64,000 bases of DNA from Chloroflexi bacterium AL-N1 (GCA_013122435.1 WYDT01000010.1:1-64000); one strand, 5' to 3'; shown: positions 1 through 8,956, counted from the stretch's first letter. A program made the numbers and translations. The notes: generated by a model not told the origin, from the letters alone.

Positions 1-1043
1 TCGCGCTTGCGGGTATCACCGTGCTGATCGTCCCTGGTGGATCGGTCGCGTCGGTCGGAGGAGGAGCGCTTGCTGGAGGAGGAACGGGGTGCCACTCGGT
101 CACGGCGCTCGGAGGAGTTGCACTCGCGCTTTGGTGTGTCATCTTGTCGTGAGTAGGGGGGGGTTGTTGGGGGTTTGCTACGCCTTTCATCGGTTTGCCT
201 GTGAGTCCGTTCACGTGATGTTTCAGATGTTGTGTTTCGTGATGATTGTGTTGTAAAGTCTTTAGAGGTACGATACGACGTTTTGTGATCTGCTTCATCT
301 GCTCTGATCGGATCAAAGCGGCGTTGACCTGCGTGTTGCCAGAGTGCCTTGACCTCATCATCAGTCAGATGTCTCCATTCGCCATTTCCCAGATCGCCGA
401 GTGATAGCGGTCCTTCACGAATGCGGATTAATCGGAGCACGGCATAATCCTGCGAACGTACCATCATACGTATCTGTCGTTTGCGCCCTTCTTGAAGGAC
501 CATTCTGATCCATGTCCCCTCGTTGGTTTGTTTGTGTGTCTGAACCCATGCTGGCGCCGTACGTTTTCCATCAATGTTGACACCCTCACGCCATTCACGT
601 AGTGCATCTGATGTAGGAGTCTGATCAAGCAGAACGTGGTATTCTTTTTCAACCTCATAGCTCGGATGGGTTAAGCGTTGGGTCAGTTCACCATCATCGG
701 TAAGGAGTAACAAACCTTCACTGTCTTGATCCAACCGACCAACTGGAAATATACGTGCTGGCACATCAATCATCGCTACGACGGTCGGACGGTCGTGTGT
801 GTCTTCGCTGGTTGAAATGACATTCGTTGGTTTGTGCAACATGACATAGGTCCGTTGAACAACAGGCTCAAGCGGTTTTCCATCGACGGTAATTGTATCA
901 ATGTCAGGATCGACACGCGAACCAAGCACCCGCACAACCTTCCCATTGACGGCAATTTTTCCAGCGACAATCAGTTCTTCACAATCGCGTCGTGAAGCAA
1001 TCCCTGCACTTGCCAGTATCTTTTGTAATCTTTCTGCACTCAA
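1..1043 (-). CDS. Pseudouridine synthase, RsuA/RluB family (3' end outside window)
   Basis: Converts uridine to pseudouridine in ribosomal RNA, probably 23S (RluB type). I read 347 codons open to the left edge, so the C-terminus is missing. The N-terminal S4 RNA-binding domain begins LSAERLQKILASAGIASRR; the catalytic motif is VGRLDQDSEGLLLLTDDG with the nucleophilic Asp in GRLDxDSEG, and EGRKRQIRMM follows. The start is TTG at 1043: it is preceded by AGGGGA at about 6 nt and an in-frame stop lies only 19-21 nt upstream, so no ATG start is possible. After about residue 245 the protein becomes a low-complexity tail rich in Ser, Arg, Asp and Thr, as seen on many RluB proteins. Divergent from the aldehyde dehydrogenase gene. 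Family call is firm; the exact target base is not determined. Confidence 0.9.
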   Translation of the reverse strand, partial: MSAERLQKILASAGIASRRDCEELIVAGKIAVNGKVVRVLGSRVDPDIDTITVDGKPLEPVVQRTYVMLHKPTNVISTSEDTHDRPTVVAMIDVPARIFPVGRLDQDSEGLLLLTDDGELTQRLTHPSYEVEKEYHVLLDQTPTSDALREWREGVNIDGKRTAPAWVQTHKQTNEGTWIRMVLQEGRKRQIRMMVRSQDYAVLRLIRIREGPLSLGDLGNGEWRHLTDDEVKALWQHAGQRRFDPIRADEADHKTSYRTSKDFTTQSSRNTTSETSRERTHRQTDERRSKPPTTPPYSRQDDTPKRECNSSERRDRVAPRSSSSKRSSSDRRDRSTRDDQHGDTRKR

Positions 1044-1075
1044 TCGAGTTCCCCTCGCTATTCATTACGAGATCT

Positions 1076-1111
1076 TACGTATGTCCACTTTTATACGTAT
1101 GTCCACTTTTA
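1076..1111. repeat. Perfect 18-bp tandem direct repeat in divergent promoter region
   Basis: Two adjacent identical copies of TACGTATGTCCACTTTTA occupy 1076-1093 and 1094-1111. Each copy starts with the palindrome TACGTA. They lie between the divergent pseudouridine synthase and aldehyde dehydrogenase genes, about 25-60 bp upstream of the -35 hexamer proposed for the latter, a spacing typical of activator sites. Function is inferred from position only. Confidence 0.6.
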
Positions 1112-1134
1112 ATGGTGATGTATGCATGTGCTGG

Positions 1135-1163
1135 TTGTCGTGTTCCTATATCTCTGGTATCAT
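1135..1163 (+). promoter_or_regulatory. Sigma-70 type promoter for aldehyde dehydrogenase
   Basis: TTGTCG (1135-1140), 17-bp spacer, TATCAT (1158-1163) with an extended TGG just before the -10. It would give a leader of roughly 40 nt before the ATG at 1213. Predicted by eye. Confidence 0.5.
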
Positions 1164-1212
1164 GACGCAGAGCAGCATGAACCTTCCACGTGCATCCGTA
1201 AGGAGTCTTATA

Positions 1213-2748
1213 ATGGAACCTCTTTCCGACATTGACCTTCCTCACTACCAATTATACATTAATGGTAGTTGGGTTGACTCTCTTGATGGGGCAACTATGC
1301 AAGTAAATGAACCTGCGCTTGGTTCCCCAATGGCTGTTGTTGCACGTGGTACTGCCGCTGATGTGGATCGAGCTGTCCGTTCAGCACGTACCGCGTTTGA
1401 TCATGGACCCTGGCCCCACACCCCACCTCACGAACGCTCCCGTATTTTACACGCAATTGCCGATGCTGTTGAAGAACATACTGATACATTAGCCGAACTA
1501 GAGTCACGTAATTTAGGCGCCCCCCTTCGCAAAACGTTATTTGTTGACGTCCCCTGGGCAATTGAACATCTGCGTACATTCGCCGATCTGGCGCGCCGTT
1601 CACCTTACGAACCACTCCCATGGATCGATACGCCTTCGGTAAGTTGGAATTTTGTCTGGCGCGATCCTATTGGAGTTTGTGGCCAAATCATTCCCTGGAA
1701 TTATCCTTTATTAATGGCAGTTTGGAAAATCGCACCGGCCCTTGCCACAGGAAACACTATTGTCTTAAAGCCAGCTTCGTACACACCGTTGACCGCGCTT
1801 ACATTGATCAATATTATCCATGAGACCGGACTGCTGCCAAATGGTGTGCTTAATCTGGTTACCGGACCCGGTGGTTCTGTGGGTGAAGCAATGGCCCGTC
1901 ACCCCGATGTAGATAAGATTGCTTTCACTGGCTCGACCGAGATTGGCCAAAAGGTTATGGAATGGGGCAGTGCATCAATTAAGCGCGTGACGCTGGAGTT
2001 GGGTGGTAAGTCGCCCAGTGTGGTGCTCCCCGACGCGGATCTGGAATTGGCAACCGATGGTGTGCTTTTTGGTGTGTTTTTTAATGCCGGGCAGAGTTGT
2101 GAGGCAGGAACGCGCTGTTTTGTTCCTGAAACACTGCACGATGAATTTCTCGAACGACTGATTCACCGTGCACAAGGCATGCGAGTTGGCGATCCGCTTA
2201 ATCTTGAAACTGATATTGGACCACTGGTTTCCGACAGTCAATGTGCCACAGTAGAAGCATACATTGCTTTAGGGAAACAGGAAGGTGCCTTACTTGCGAC
2301 AGGTGGCAGACGCGTGCAAGTGACTGATTTTGCACGCGGCCCCTTTATCGAGCCCACTATTTTTACCAGGGTGCAAAATCATATGCGCCTGGCACAAGAA
2401 GAGATTTTTGGTCCGGTGCTCTCTATTATCCCGTATCGCACTGTTACGGAGGCCATCGAATTAGCGAATACAAATATCTACGGGCTTGGTGCAGCGGTTT
2501 GGTCACGCGATATTCAAGGTGCCATCGATGTGGCCAAGCGTATTCGTAGTGGCACTATATGGATTAATGATTATCATCTCATCAATCCGCTCGCACCGTT
2601 TGGTGGTTATAAACAGAGCGGTATTGGTCGTGAACACGGTATATCTGGTATGTTATCGTACACAGAGGAGAAGCATATCCACGTCGATTTAATGCAGAAC
2701 CGCGAAGGACGCATCTGGTGGGATGCGTTACTCCCACCAAAGGATTAA
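1213..2748 (+). CDS. NAD(P)-dependent aldehyde dehydrogenase
   Basis: Oxidises an aldehyde to the carboxylic acid with NAD(P)+ in the cytoplasm; the substrate cannot be told from sequence. The 511-residue length is normal for the ALDH superfamily. Visible are the cofactor loop WNYPLLMAVWKIAPALATG, the general-base Glu near residue 262 in VTLELGGKSP, the catalytic Cys near residue 296 in NAGQSCEAG (34 residues later, as expected) and the C-terminal PFGGYKQSGIGRE. The reading frame is open back to 901, but the ATG at 1213 is preceded by AAGGAGT at the right distance and the ALDH homology begins just after it. It stands alone between a divergent gene and a bidirectional terminator, so it is probably monocistronic. 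Betaine- or medium-chain-aldehyde-type enzymes are the nearest relatives I can name. Confidence 0.93.
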   Translation: MEPLSDIDLPHYQLYINGSWVDSLDGATMQVNEPALGSPMAVVARGTAADVDRAVRSARTAFDHGPWPHTPPHERSRILHAIADAVEEHTDTLAELESRNLGAPLRKTLFVDVPWAIEHLRTFADLARRSPYEPLPWIDTPSVSWNFVWRDPIGVCGQIIPWNYPLLMAVWKIAPALATGNTIVLKPASYTPLTALTLINIIHETGLLPNGVLNLVTGPGGSVGEAMARHPDVDKIAFTGSTEIGQKVMEWGSASIKRVTLELGGKSPSVVLPDADLELATDGVLFGVFFNAGQSCEAGTRCFVPETLHDEFLERLIHRAQGMRVGDPLNLETDIGPLVSDSQCATVEAYIALGKQEGALLATGGRRVQVTDFARGPFIEPTIFTRVQNHMRLAQEEIFGPVLSIIPYRTVTEAIELANTNIYGLGAAVWSRDIQGAIDVAKRIRSGTIWINDYHLINPLAPFGGYKQSGIGREHGISGMLSYTEEKHIHVDLMQNREGRIWWDALLPPKD

Positions 2749-2755
2749 ATAACAA

Positions 2756-2806
2756 CTGGCTATGCATCGCTCAGATATAAATGAGATCGTGCATAGCCAG
2801 AACTTT
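2756..2806. terminator. Bidirectional rho-independent terminator
   Basis: CTGGCTATGCA (2756-2766) pairs perfectly with TGCATAGCCAG (2790-2800), an inner CTCA/TGAG adds to the stem, and ACTTTTT follows. It lies between the convergent aldehyde dehydrogenase and SH3-protein genes. Confidence 0.85.
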
Positions 2807-2815
2807 TTCAAAAAG

Positions 2816-4126
2816 CTATTCTGCAATCGGTACTTGTTCAACCACACTCGCGTCAATTGTCAGGAGTGTGACACTGACCCATCCTTCAACCTCGCGTTCA
2901 TTGCGAATACGGTACCACGTACCATCCGCAGTTCGCTCAAGGAGTTGGACGGTTTCATTTGCGTCGATCTGGTCTCGTACCTCGCCACTAATATTAGGAG
3001 CAGACCGTACATTTCCACCGTTGAAGACTACGGCTGTTAGACCTGTTGGTTCGGTTGGTAGTGTTTCAGGTGCGTCTTGATCATCAGACTCTTCAGGTTC
3101 TTCAGCCGCTTGCCCTTCGATTGGAACCTCTTCAGCGATACTGGCATCGATACTTAAGAGGGTTACGCTGACCCATCCCTCAACTCCACGTTCGTTGGTA
3201 ATGCGATACCAGGTGCCATCAGCAGTTTGTTCAAGCAGTTCGACCGACTCATTCGCATTGATCTGGTCTAGTACTTGCCCTCCAATATTGGGCGCGGCTC
3301 GCACATTCCCCCCATTAAAGACCGTGGCTGTGCGTTCAACAGGTACCTCGGTCGGTGCCTCAGTCGGCTCTGGTGCTGGTTCTTCGGTTGGTGTTGCAGT
3401 CGGTTCTGGTGCTGGCTCTTCGGTTGGTTCTTCCTCAGTTGCTGCAATGGCGGCCTGTTGGAAGAAACTTGCCTGATTTGGTGCGGGGATCTCCAGCTCA
3501 ATAGGATCAAAATTGATCGTTTCACCATCAGAAAGAGTTGCTGAAAGCACAATGGTATATTCTGCATCTTCATCAGGTGTTGATGCTTCATCCTGTCGGG
3601 AGAGCGACATACGAATAGCATTGTTACGAACCTGTGCTGTGGCATTTGTTGTGTTAAACCAAGTGAAATCTTCGTTGTTTTCACGCATTATGGCTGATAC
3701 AGTAGTACCACCAGGGAGGGTGGTATCGGCCTGGACCAGAATGCGATTAGCTCCCGCTACGAGAGCAGATGCGTCACTAATCTCAGGTGGTGGTGCGACT
3801 TCTTCCGGTGTTTCTGATGTTGCAGTGGCACCTGGCTGATAGAGGAACGCAAAATAAATAATCCCAATGCTGGCCAGCAACACAAGTGGTAACAATACCA
3901 GCAGTGCTTTGGCTGCAGGTGAAGCTTGACGGAAGCGATCTGACCACGTCGTGGGCTCTTCGTACGTCAGTGACGTATAATCAACGGAATCGCCCACTTC
4001 TGGCGGAGGGATAATTTCCGCATCTTTTGCGCGGCGGCGGGTCTGGACAACAAGGAGGCTAATGAGCATAGCCAGTACCACAGCGAGAAGGGCAATTCCG
4101 ATAGGCCCAAGGAGTAGTTCGAGCAT
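2816..4126 (-). CDS. Membrane-anchored protein with two bacterial SH3 (SH3b) domains
   Basis: A 436-residue envelope protein of unknown role. Two hydrophobic segments (about 3-27 and 73-96) flank a charged cytoplasmic loop, so the long C-terminal part should face outward. After a domain I do not recognise comes a Pro/Glu/Thr-rich linker with repeated EPAPEPT units, then two SH3b domains, each with a NGGNVRxAPNI core and the shared motif ADGTWYRI. The domains are so alike that they look like a recent internal duplication. SH3b domains usually bind cell-wall peptides. The frame opens 8 codons earlier, but AAGGAG sits 9 nt before the ATG at 4126, which I use as the start. No catalytic domain is visible, so it is more likely a wall-binding or sensor protein than a hydrolase. 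Confidence 0.8.
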   Translation of the reverse strand: MLELLLGPIGIALLAVVLAMLISLLVVQTRRRAKDAEIIPPPEVGDSVDYTSLTYEEPTTWSDRFRQASPAAKALLVLLPLVLLASIGIIYFAFLYQPGATATSETPEEVAPPPEISDASALVAGANRILVQADTTLPGGTTVSAIMRENNEDFTWFNTTNATAQVRNNAIRMSLSRQDEASTPDEDAEYTIVLSATLSDGETINFDPIELEIPAPNQASFFQQAAIAATEEEPTEEPAPEPTATPTEEPAPEPTEAPTEVPVERTATVFNGGNVRAAPNIGGQVLDQINANESVELLEQTADGTWYRITNERGVEGWVSVTLLSIDASIAEEVPIEGQAAEEPEESDDQDAPETLPTEPTGLTAVVFNGGNVRSAPNISGEVRDQIDANETVQLLERTADGTWYRIRNEREVEGWVSVTLLTIDASVVEQVPIAE

Positions 4127-4498
4127 TATGCACGGCTCCTTTTTGCACAAACAATCAAGAAGTGGAGTAACTCTATCTCCACATTATTCTTGAATATCAT
4201 ATGACAACTTGCGCTGTAGTGCAAGCGCAATTTTATGAACGCTAGAAGCAAACGGCCCTCATACACAGAGTGAGAGTGTAAAAGGGAAGCTGTTTTCCGT
4301 CACTCTTCCAGATTATCATCAAGTCATGTCAGCATAATTGAATATATTGTGCTTCTAAATTGTCACAATGAAGAGAAAACGTATCATATAAAAATTATCT
4401 CCACACTCAGTAAAAAGTTGTAATTTTTAAAGAAGATATCTTTAGAGTTGCGTGAAGTATGCTATAATACTGCGGCGATTTGCCCCAGGAGCAGGCTA
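4127..4498. promoter_or_regulatory. Divergent intergenic region with inverted repeats and accD promoter
   Basis: About 370 bp, AT-rich, no gene seen. It holds an imperfect inverted repeat GTGGAG/CTCCAC flanked by CAAGA/TCTTG (4156-4192) in the leader of the SH3 gene, and a 7-bp palindrome TTGCGCT/AGCGCAA (4209-4230). The accD promoter candidate is TTTAGA (4441-4446), 16-bp spacer, perfect TATAAT (4463-4468). The -10 is convincing and the -35 weak. Confidence 0.5.
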
Positions 4499-5425
4499 AT
4501 GAAAGAATTTTTTCGGCGTAATAAAAAAAGTTTCACGCCCTCAGATCGTAAAAGTGATACACAGATTCCCGATAATCTATGGGTAAAATGTTCTGCGTGT
4601 CGTGAATTGATTTATCAAAAGCAATTGATCGACAATCTCAAAGTATGCCCTAAATGCAACTATCATATGCGTTTGAAGGCCCGTGAATGGATCGGTTTGT
4701 TTGATGCCAACTCGTTTGAAGAGTTTGATCATGGTCTGACATCAGGTGATCCACTCAACTTTGTCTCGCCCAAAGACAACTATAAGCAACGATTGGTCGA
4801 GAGTCGTGAACTGCTTGGGGTATGTGATGCGCTGATTAGCGGCCAAGCAAGCATTGAAGGGGCTCCGCTACAAGTGACTATTACCGAATTTGATTTTATC
4901 GGTGGTTCGATGGGGAGTGTTTTTGGTGAAAAGCTGGCTCGTTCTGTAGAAAGAGCAGTCGATAACCACACTCCGCTGTTGACTATTAATGCCTCTGGTG
5001 GTGCACGTCAGCATGAGGGGATTTTTTCACTGATGCAGATGGCAAAGGTCAATATGGCTCTGAGTCGCCTTTCATCCGCTGGTCTTCCCCACTTTTCATT
5101 GCTTGTTGACCCATGTTATGCGGGGGTCATTGCATCGTATGCATCAGTGGCTGACCTTATTCTGGCCGAGCCTGGTGCACGTATTGGTTTTGCTGGTCGT
5201 CGTGTAATTGAGCAGACCATACGTCAAAAGCTTCCAGCAAACTATCAGACTGCTGAGTTTTTTCTTGAACGTGGAATGATCGATATGATTGTTGCACGAG
5301 GTGACTTGCGTAAGACACTTACACGACTTATTCAGCTCCATATGGTGCCTTTGGACCAGAAATTGAAGGGAGATGGTGAACAAGCTCGCCAAAATGGGGC
5401 TGTTGTAGTAAAATCTGCTAGCTAA
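4499..5425 (+). CDS. accD: Acetyl-CoA carboxylase carboxyltransferase subunit beta
   Basis: Beta subunit of the alpha2-beta2 carboxyltransferase that moves CO2 from carboxybiotin to acetyl-CoA, giving malonyl-CoA for fatty-acid synthesis. The 308-residue protein carries the N-terminal zinc ribbon with Cys31, Cys34, Cys50 and Cys53 (CSAC...CPKC) followed by a crotonase-fold carboxyltransferase domain with GGSMGSVFGEK and NASGGARQHEGIFSLMQMAK. The open frame begins at 4448, but the ATG at 4499 follows CAGGAG and fits the family N-terminus. accA follows 46 nt later on the same strand, so the two subunits are probably co-transcribed and made in equal amount. The biotin carboxylase and carrier protein are not in this window. 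Confidence 0.96.
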   Translation: MKEFFRRNKKSFTPSDRKSDTQIPDNLWVKCSACRELIYQKQLIDNLKVCPKCNYHMRLKAREWIGLFDANSFEEFDHGLTSGDPLNFVSPKDNYKQRLVESRELLGVCDALISGQASIEGAPLQVTITEFDFIGGSMGSVFGEKLARSVERAVDNHTPLLTINASGGARQHEGIFSLMQMAKVNMALSRLSSAGLPHFSLLVDPCYAGVIASYASVADLILAEPGARIGFAGRRVIEQTIRQKLPANYQTAEFFLERGMIDMIVARGDLRKTLTRLIQLHMVPLDQKLKGDGEQARQNGAVVVKSAS

Positions 5426-5471
5426 AGTTGATACTATAAAGTGTATGATATCAATTAAGATGATTTGACGT

Positions 5472-6344
5472 ATGACAACTCTCTTGACACCCTGGGAAAA
5501 AATACAAGTTGCACGGCATCCTCAGCGACCACACACCTTAGACTACATTACTAACCTCTGCGAAGATTTTGTGGAACTCCATGGAGATCGGCGTTTTGGC
5601 GATGATGCTGCTATGGTCGGTGGTATTGCACGTTTTCATGGACACACAGTTGTAGTTGTAGGGCATCAAAAAGGTCGTGATACCCGCGAGAATGTCCATC
5701 GGAACTTTGGTATGCCGAAGCCTGAAGGATATCGTAAAGCGTTGCGACTCTTTCAATATGCCGAAAAATTTCAATTTCCGGTGCTAAGTTTTATTGACAC
5801 ACCAGGGGCATTTCCAGACATGGAATCGGAAGAGCGTGGTCAGGGAAGTGCTATTGCTGAGAATATTCTGGTGATGGCAGGTCTCCATGTCCCGATTATT
5901 ACCACAGTCGTTGGTGAGGGCGGGAGTGGTGGTGCTCTTGCTATTGGCGTTGGTGATCGTTTATTAATGTTAGAGCACTCAGTCTACTCTGTTGCATCGC
6001 CGGAAGGAAGTGCTGCTATTCTCTGGCGGGATTCATCTAAAGCTGCTGATGCGGCACAAGCAATGCGTATAACGGCTCAGGATCTCCACGAATTTGCTAT
6101 TGCAGATCACGTTATTCCTGAACCTGATGGTGGCGCTCACACTGATCTTGAGACAACCATTATGGCAGTACGCGATGCTATTTTGCCGTACTTCAATGAA
6201 TTACACACACTCAGTTCGGAAGAACTTCTTACACTTCGTTATAATAAATATCGTGCTATTGGTCGGTATTATGAGGGACAACACGAGATACTCTCACATC
6301 ATGATGCGCAATTAACTGCATCCCTTCCGCTCCCATTTTCGTAA
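5472..6344 (+). CDS. accA: Acetyl-CoA carboxylase carboxyltransferase subunit alpha
   Basis: Alpha subunit partner of AccD in the carboxyltransferase half-reaction. The 290 residues include the family landmarks RDTRENVHRNFGMPKPEGYRKA, FIDTPGAFPDMESEERGQG, the oxyanion/glycine motif GEGGSGGALAIG, and SPEGSAAILWRD. Length is slightly short relative to the about 315-residue E. coli protein, the difference lying at the N-terminus, where the usual long helix is reduced. The start ATG lacks a strong ribosome binding site, consistent with translation after accD. A weak hairpin (GACTAC 6367-6372 / GTAGTC 6384-6389) follows the stop but has no T run. Confidence 0.96.
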   Translation: MTTLLTPWEKIQVARHPQRPHTLDYITNLCEDFVELHGDRRFGDDAAMVGGIARFHGHTVVVVGHQKGRDTRENVHRNFGMPKPEGYRKALRLFQYAEKFQFPVLSFIDTPGAFPDMESEERGQGSAIAENILVMAGLHVPIITTVVGEGGSGGALAIGVGDRLLMLEHSVYSVASPEGSAAILWRDSSKAADAAQAMRITAQDLHEFAIADHVIPEPDGGAHTDLETTIMAVRDAILPYFNELHTLSSEELLTLRYNKYRAIGRYYEGQHEILSHHDAQLTASLPLPFS

Positions 6345-6493
6345 CGCAACATAACAATGAGTCGAGGACTACCTGACATCTGCGTAGTCTAAAAGAGATT
6401 CACATTACATATAATGACGCATAACAGAGGTTATTACAACAGCTGGTAACGGGTTAATTCGTTGTTTATGGAACTGATGTACTATGTGAAGCC

Positions 6494-6522
6494 TTGACGC
6501 TTGACATGGAGATTGTTATAAT
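6494..6522 (+). promoter_or_regulatory. Sigma-70 promoter for the prkA operon
   Basis: TTGACG (6494-6499), 17-bp spacer, TATAAT (6517-6522). This is one of the best promoter matches in the window. It implies an untranslated leader of nearly 300 nt before prkA. Confidence 0.7.
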
Positions 6523-6530
6523 TGACGATA

Positions 6531-6544
6531 CCTGTTATAACAGG
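6531..6544. promoter_or_regulatory. 14-bp perfect palindrome at the prkA transcription start (candidate operator)
   Basis: CCTGTTATAACAGG is a perfect palindrome whose left edge lies 8 bp after the -10 hexamer, so it covers the expected +1 region. A dimeric repressor bound there would block initiation; as RNA it would form a short hairpin at the 5' end. The binding protein is unknown. Confidence 0.5.
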
Positions 6545-6821
6545 CCTCCCTCAAATTATGTGATCCCTGAGATATAAAGTGGTATAGCAATGTAGCAGAA
6601 GCGATATACCTATCGCCCAAATGACAACAGCATACGAAGCGGATTATATTTTCAGAGACGGATTAAGTTCAGGGATTACCACTTATTAGGACTGCACCTT
6701 AGCAACATTAACGAAACGCATTACTAGACGAGAGCTGTAGCTATGATGTGATATGTGTTTCTCTGTCTGGTATGTTGGTCGTTGGTTGAGGTGAAAAGTC
6801 ACTAACTAGGAGGAATTACAG
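6545..6821 (+). ncRNA. Structured 5' leader of prkA with interleaved pairings (candidate cis-regulatory RNA)
   Basis: No gene is seen here. ATCCCTGA (6563-6570) is complementary to TCAGGGAT (6669-6676), and AAGTGGTA (6577-6584) to TACCACTT (6677-6684). The order is interleaved, so the two helices form a pseudoknot topology or exclude each other. Between them GCGATA/TATCGC (6601-6616) closes on a four-base loop and competes with GGTATA (6581-6586)/TATACC (6605-6610). I could not match it to a known riboswitch class. The ribosome binding site AGGAGG is about 9 nt before the ATG at 6822. Confidence 0.4.
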
Positions 6822-8894
6822 ATGACTAGCCAAGATGGTGCATCATTACTGAAAATAGTCAGTGAGATGCAAGATCGTGCGAGTTTCCAAGAACTCAATT
6901 GGACTGGCACATTCACGGAATACTTGGAGATTGTCTCCAAAAACCCAAAGGTAGCACGTAACGCATTTCAGCGTGTATATGACATGATTATGTCGTACGG
7001 TACTGAAGAATTTATTGACGCGAAAAAACGGCTGATACGTTATAGATTCTTCAGTGATTCTAGCTTTGATGCAGATGATGCAATCTTTGGATTAGAAGTC
7101 TACCTGATGCGATTGGTGAACTTCTTTAAGGCTGCGTCACAGGGCTATGGAACTGAACGGCGGGTATTGTTATTGCATGGGCCAGTGGGCTCTTCCAAAA
7201 GTACCATTGCACGGCGCATAAAACGAGGACTTGAACACTACTCACGCATAGACGATGGGGCCGTATTTACCTATGACTGGTATCTGGGTGATGTGGAAGA
7301 TATCGAACAGGGTCGTTTGAAGGAAAATGACTGGGAACCATGTCCGATGCACGAAGATCCATTTCACTTAATACCCATTGAAACGCGTGAACGCTTTATA
7401 GAGCAATTTAACTCGGGACGTCCTGAGGAAGAGCATATTTTTATCAAAGGTGATCTCTGTCCTTCTTGTCGTTATAACTATCGTGAAATCATGTTACGTT
7501 ATAATGGTGATTGGAATAAGGTTATCAAACACATTCGTGTGCGACGTCTTGTTTTTGCTGAGCAAGATCGTGTTGGTATCGGAACATTTCAACCCAAAGA
7601 CGAGAAGAACCAAGACTCAACTGAACTAACCGGCGATATCAATTACCGTAAGATCGCCATTTATGGATCGGACTCGGATCCACGTGCCTTTAATTTTGAC
7701 GGTGAATTCAACATTGCCAACCGCGGTATCATCGAATTTATCGAGATGCTCAAACTCGATGTGGCTTTCCTCTATGATCTTCTCGGTGCATCACAAGAGC
7801 ATAAGATTAAATCCAAAAAATTTGCTCAGACGGATATTGACGAAGTTATTATTGGCCACACGAACGAACCAGAGTACCGCCGCCTCGAAAACAATGAGTT
7901 CATGGAGGCGCTAAAAGATCGTACCGTTCGTATAGACATCCCATACATCACGCGGCTCAGTGATGAAATTCGGATTTATGAACGTGACTTCAATCGCAAG
8001 AAGGTAAGAGCACATATTGCGCCGCATACGCTCGAAATGGCCGCAATGTGGGCAGTATTAACGCGACTTGAAGAGCCAAAGAAACCTAACTTGACATTAC
8101 TGCAAAAGCTCAAATTGTACAACGGGCGAACACTTCCTGGTTTTACAGAGGATAATATCAAAGAGTTGCGGAAAGAATCGCAACGCGAAGGTATGGAAGG
8201 TGTTTCGCCACGATATGTGCAGGACAAGATCTCGAATGCGCTGGTAAGTAATCAAGAAGATGGTTATATCAACCCCTTTATGGTTCTCAGTGAACTTGAG
8301 GGTGGTCTGAAGAATCATTCCCTTGTTAATTCTGAAGAGGACCGTAAGCGGTATCGCGATCTTATATCCGTTGTACGTGAGGAGTACACTGAGATTGTGA
8401 AAAATGAAGTGCAGCGGGCCATATCTGCTGACGAAGAAGCTATCACCCGTCTGTGTGCCAATTATATCGACAATATTAAGTCGTATACACAGCGTGAGCG
8501 CGTACGTAACAAATACACTGGACAGTATGAAGAACCAGATGAGCGTCTGATGCGTTCAATCGAAGAAAAAATCGATATTCCTGAGTCCCGGAAAGATGAT
8601 TTCCGTCGTGAGATAATGAATTATATTGGTGCTCTAGCGATTGAAGGCAAAACCTTTAATTACCGTACAAATGAGCGTTTGCATCGAGCACTTGAACTCA
8701 AGCTATTTGAGGACCAAAAAGACTCGATCAAGTTGACCTCACTCGTTTCACGGGTGATTGATAAAGATACGCAAGAACGGATTGATGTAGTTAAGTCACG
8801 TCTTATTCGTGATTTCGGTTACAATGAGCAAAGTGCATCAGATATCTTAACTTATGTTGCGAGTATCTTTGCACGGGGTGATACAAAGAACTAG
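6822..8894 (+). CDS. prkA: PrkA-family serine protein kinase
   Basis: Large cytoplasmic AAA-domain kinase (690 residues, normal for PrkA/YeaG at about 630-690). The N-terminal AAA core has a P-loop GPVGSSKST at residues 120-128, and the C-terminal half is the PrkA kinase-like domain. In Bacillus the homologue acts in sporulation and in enterobacteria YeaG acts in stationary-phase and nitrogen-starvation adaptation; some work attributes protease-like activity to the family. It is first in a three-gene operon with the vWA-like YeaH and with SpoVR, the widely conserved PrkA-YeaH-SpoVR trio. A very strong ribosome binding site (AGGAGG) sets the start. Its promoter has an operator-like palindrome and a long structured leader, pointing to tight control. 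Substrates are unknown. Confidence 0.95.
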   Translation: MTSQDGASLLKIVSEMQDRASFQELNWTGTFTEYLEIVSKNPKVARNAFQRVYDMIMSYGTEEFIDAKKRLIRYRFFSDSSFDADDAIFGLEVYLMRLVNFFKAASQGYGTERRVLLLHGPVGSSKSTIARRIKRGLEHYSRIDDGAVFTYDWYLGDVEDIEQGRLKENDWEPCPMHEDPFHLIPIETRERFIEQFNSGRPEEEHIFIKGDLCPSCRYNYREIMLRYNGDWNKVIKHIRVRRLVFAEQDRVGIGTFQPKDEKNQDSTELTGDINYRKIAIYGSDSDPRAFNFDGEFNIANRGIIEFIEMLKLDVAFLYDLLGASQEHKIKSKKFAQTDIDEVIIGHTNEPEYRRLENNEFMEALKDRTVRIDIPYITRLSDEIRIYERDFNRKKVRAHIAPHTLEMAAMWAVLTRLEEPKKPNLTLLQKLKLYNGRTLPGFTEDNIKELRKESQREGMEGVSPRYVQDKISNALVSNQEDGYINPFMVLSELEGGLKNHSLVNSEEDRKRYRDLISVVREEYTEIVKNEVQRAISADEEAITRLCANYIDNIKSYTQRERVRNKYTGQYEEPDERLMRSIEEKIDIPESRKDDFRREIMNYIGALAIEGKTFNYRTNERLHRALELKLFEDQKDSIKLTSLVSRVIDKDTQERIDVVKSRLIRDFGYNEQSASDILTYVASIFARGDTKN

Positions 8895-8901
8895 TGGACA
8901 C

Positions 8902-8941
8902 AATGGCAAGTCGGACATAAAACTGTGTCTGACTTGCCATT
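8902..8941 (+). promoter_or_regulatory. Strong intercistronic hairpin between prkA and yeaH
   Basis: AATGGCAAGTC (8902-8912) pairs perfectly with GACTTGCCATT (8931-8941), with GACA/TGTC extending inside. It begins 7 nt after the prkA stop and ends 2 nt before the GGAAGG that serves yeaH. Only a short T run follows, so a processing, partial-termination or translation-coupling element fits better than a full terminator. Confidence 0.65.
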
Positions 8942-8956
8942 TTGGAAGGTCGATAT

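Noticed and set aside
901..1212. N-terminal extension of the aldehyde dehydrogenase frame by 104 codons
   Set aside because: It crosses the pseudouridine synthase start, the 18-bp repeats and the promoter, has no ALDH homology, and a good ribosome binding site marks ATG 1213.
6501..6522. TTGACA at 6501 as the prkA -35
   Set aside because: Its distance to the TATAAT at 6517 is only 10 bp; TTGACG at 6494 gives the correct 17-bp spacer.
6560..6620. Thiamine pyrophosphate riboswitch in the prkA leader
   Set aside because: Only a CTGAGAT segment matches; the second conserved arm of the TPP aptamer is absent.
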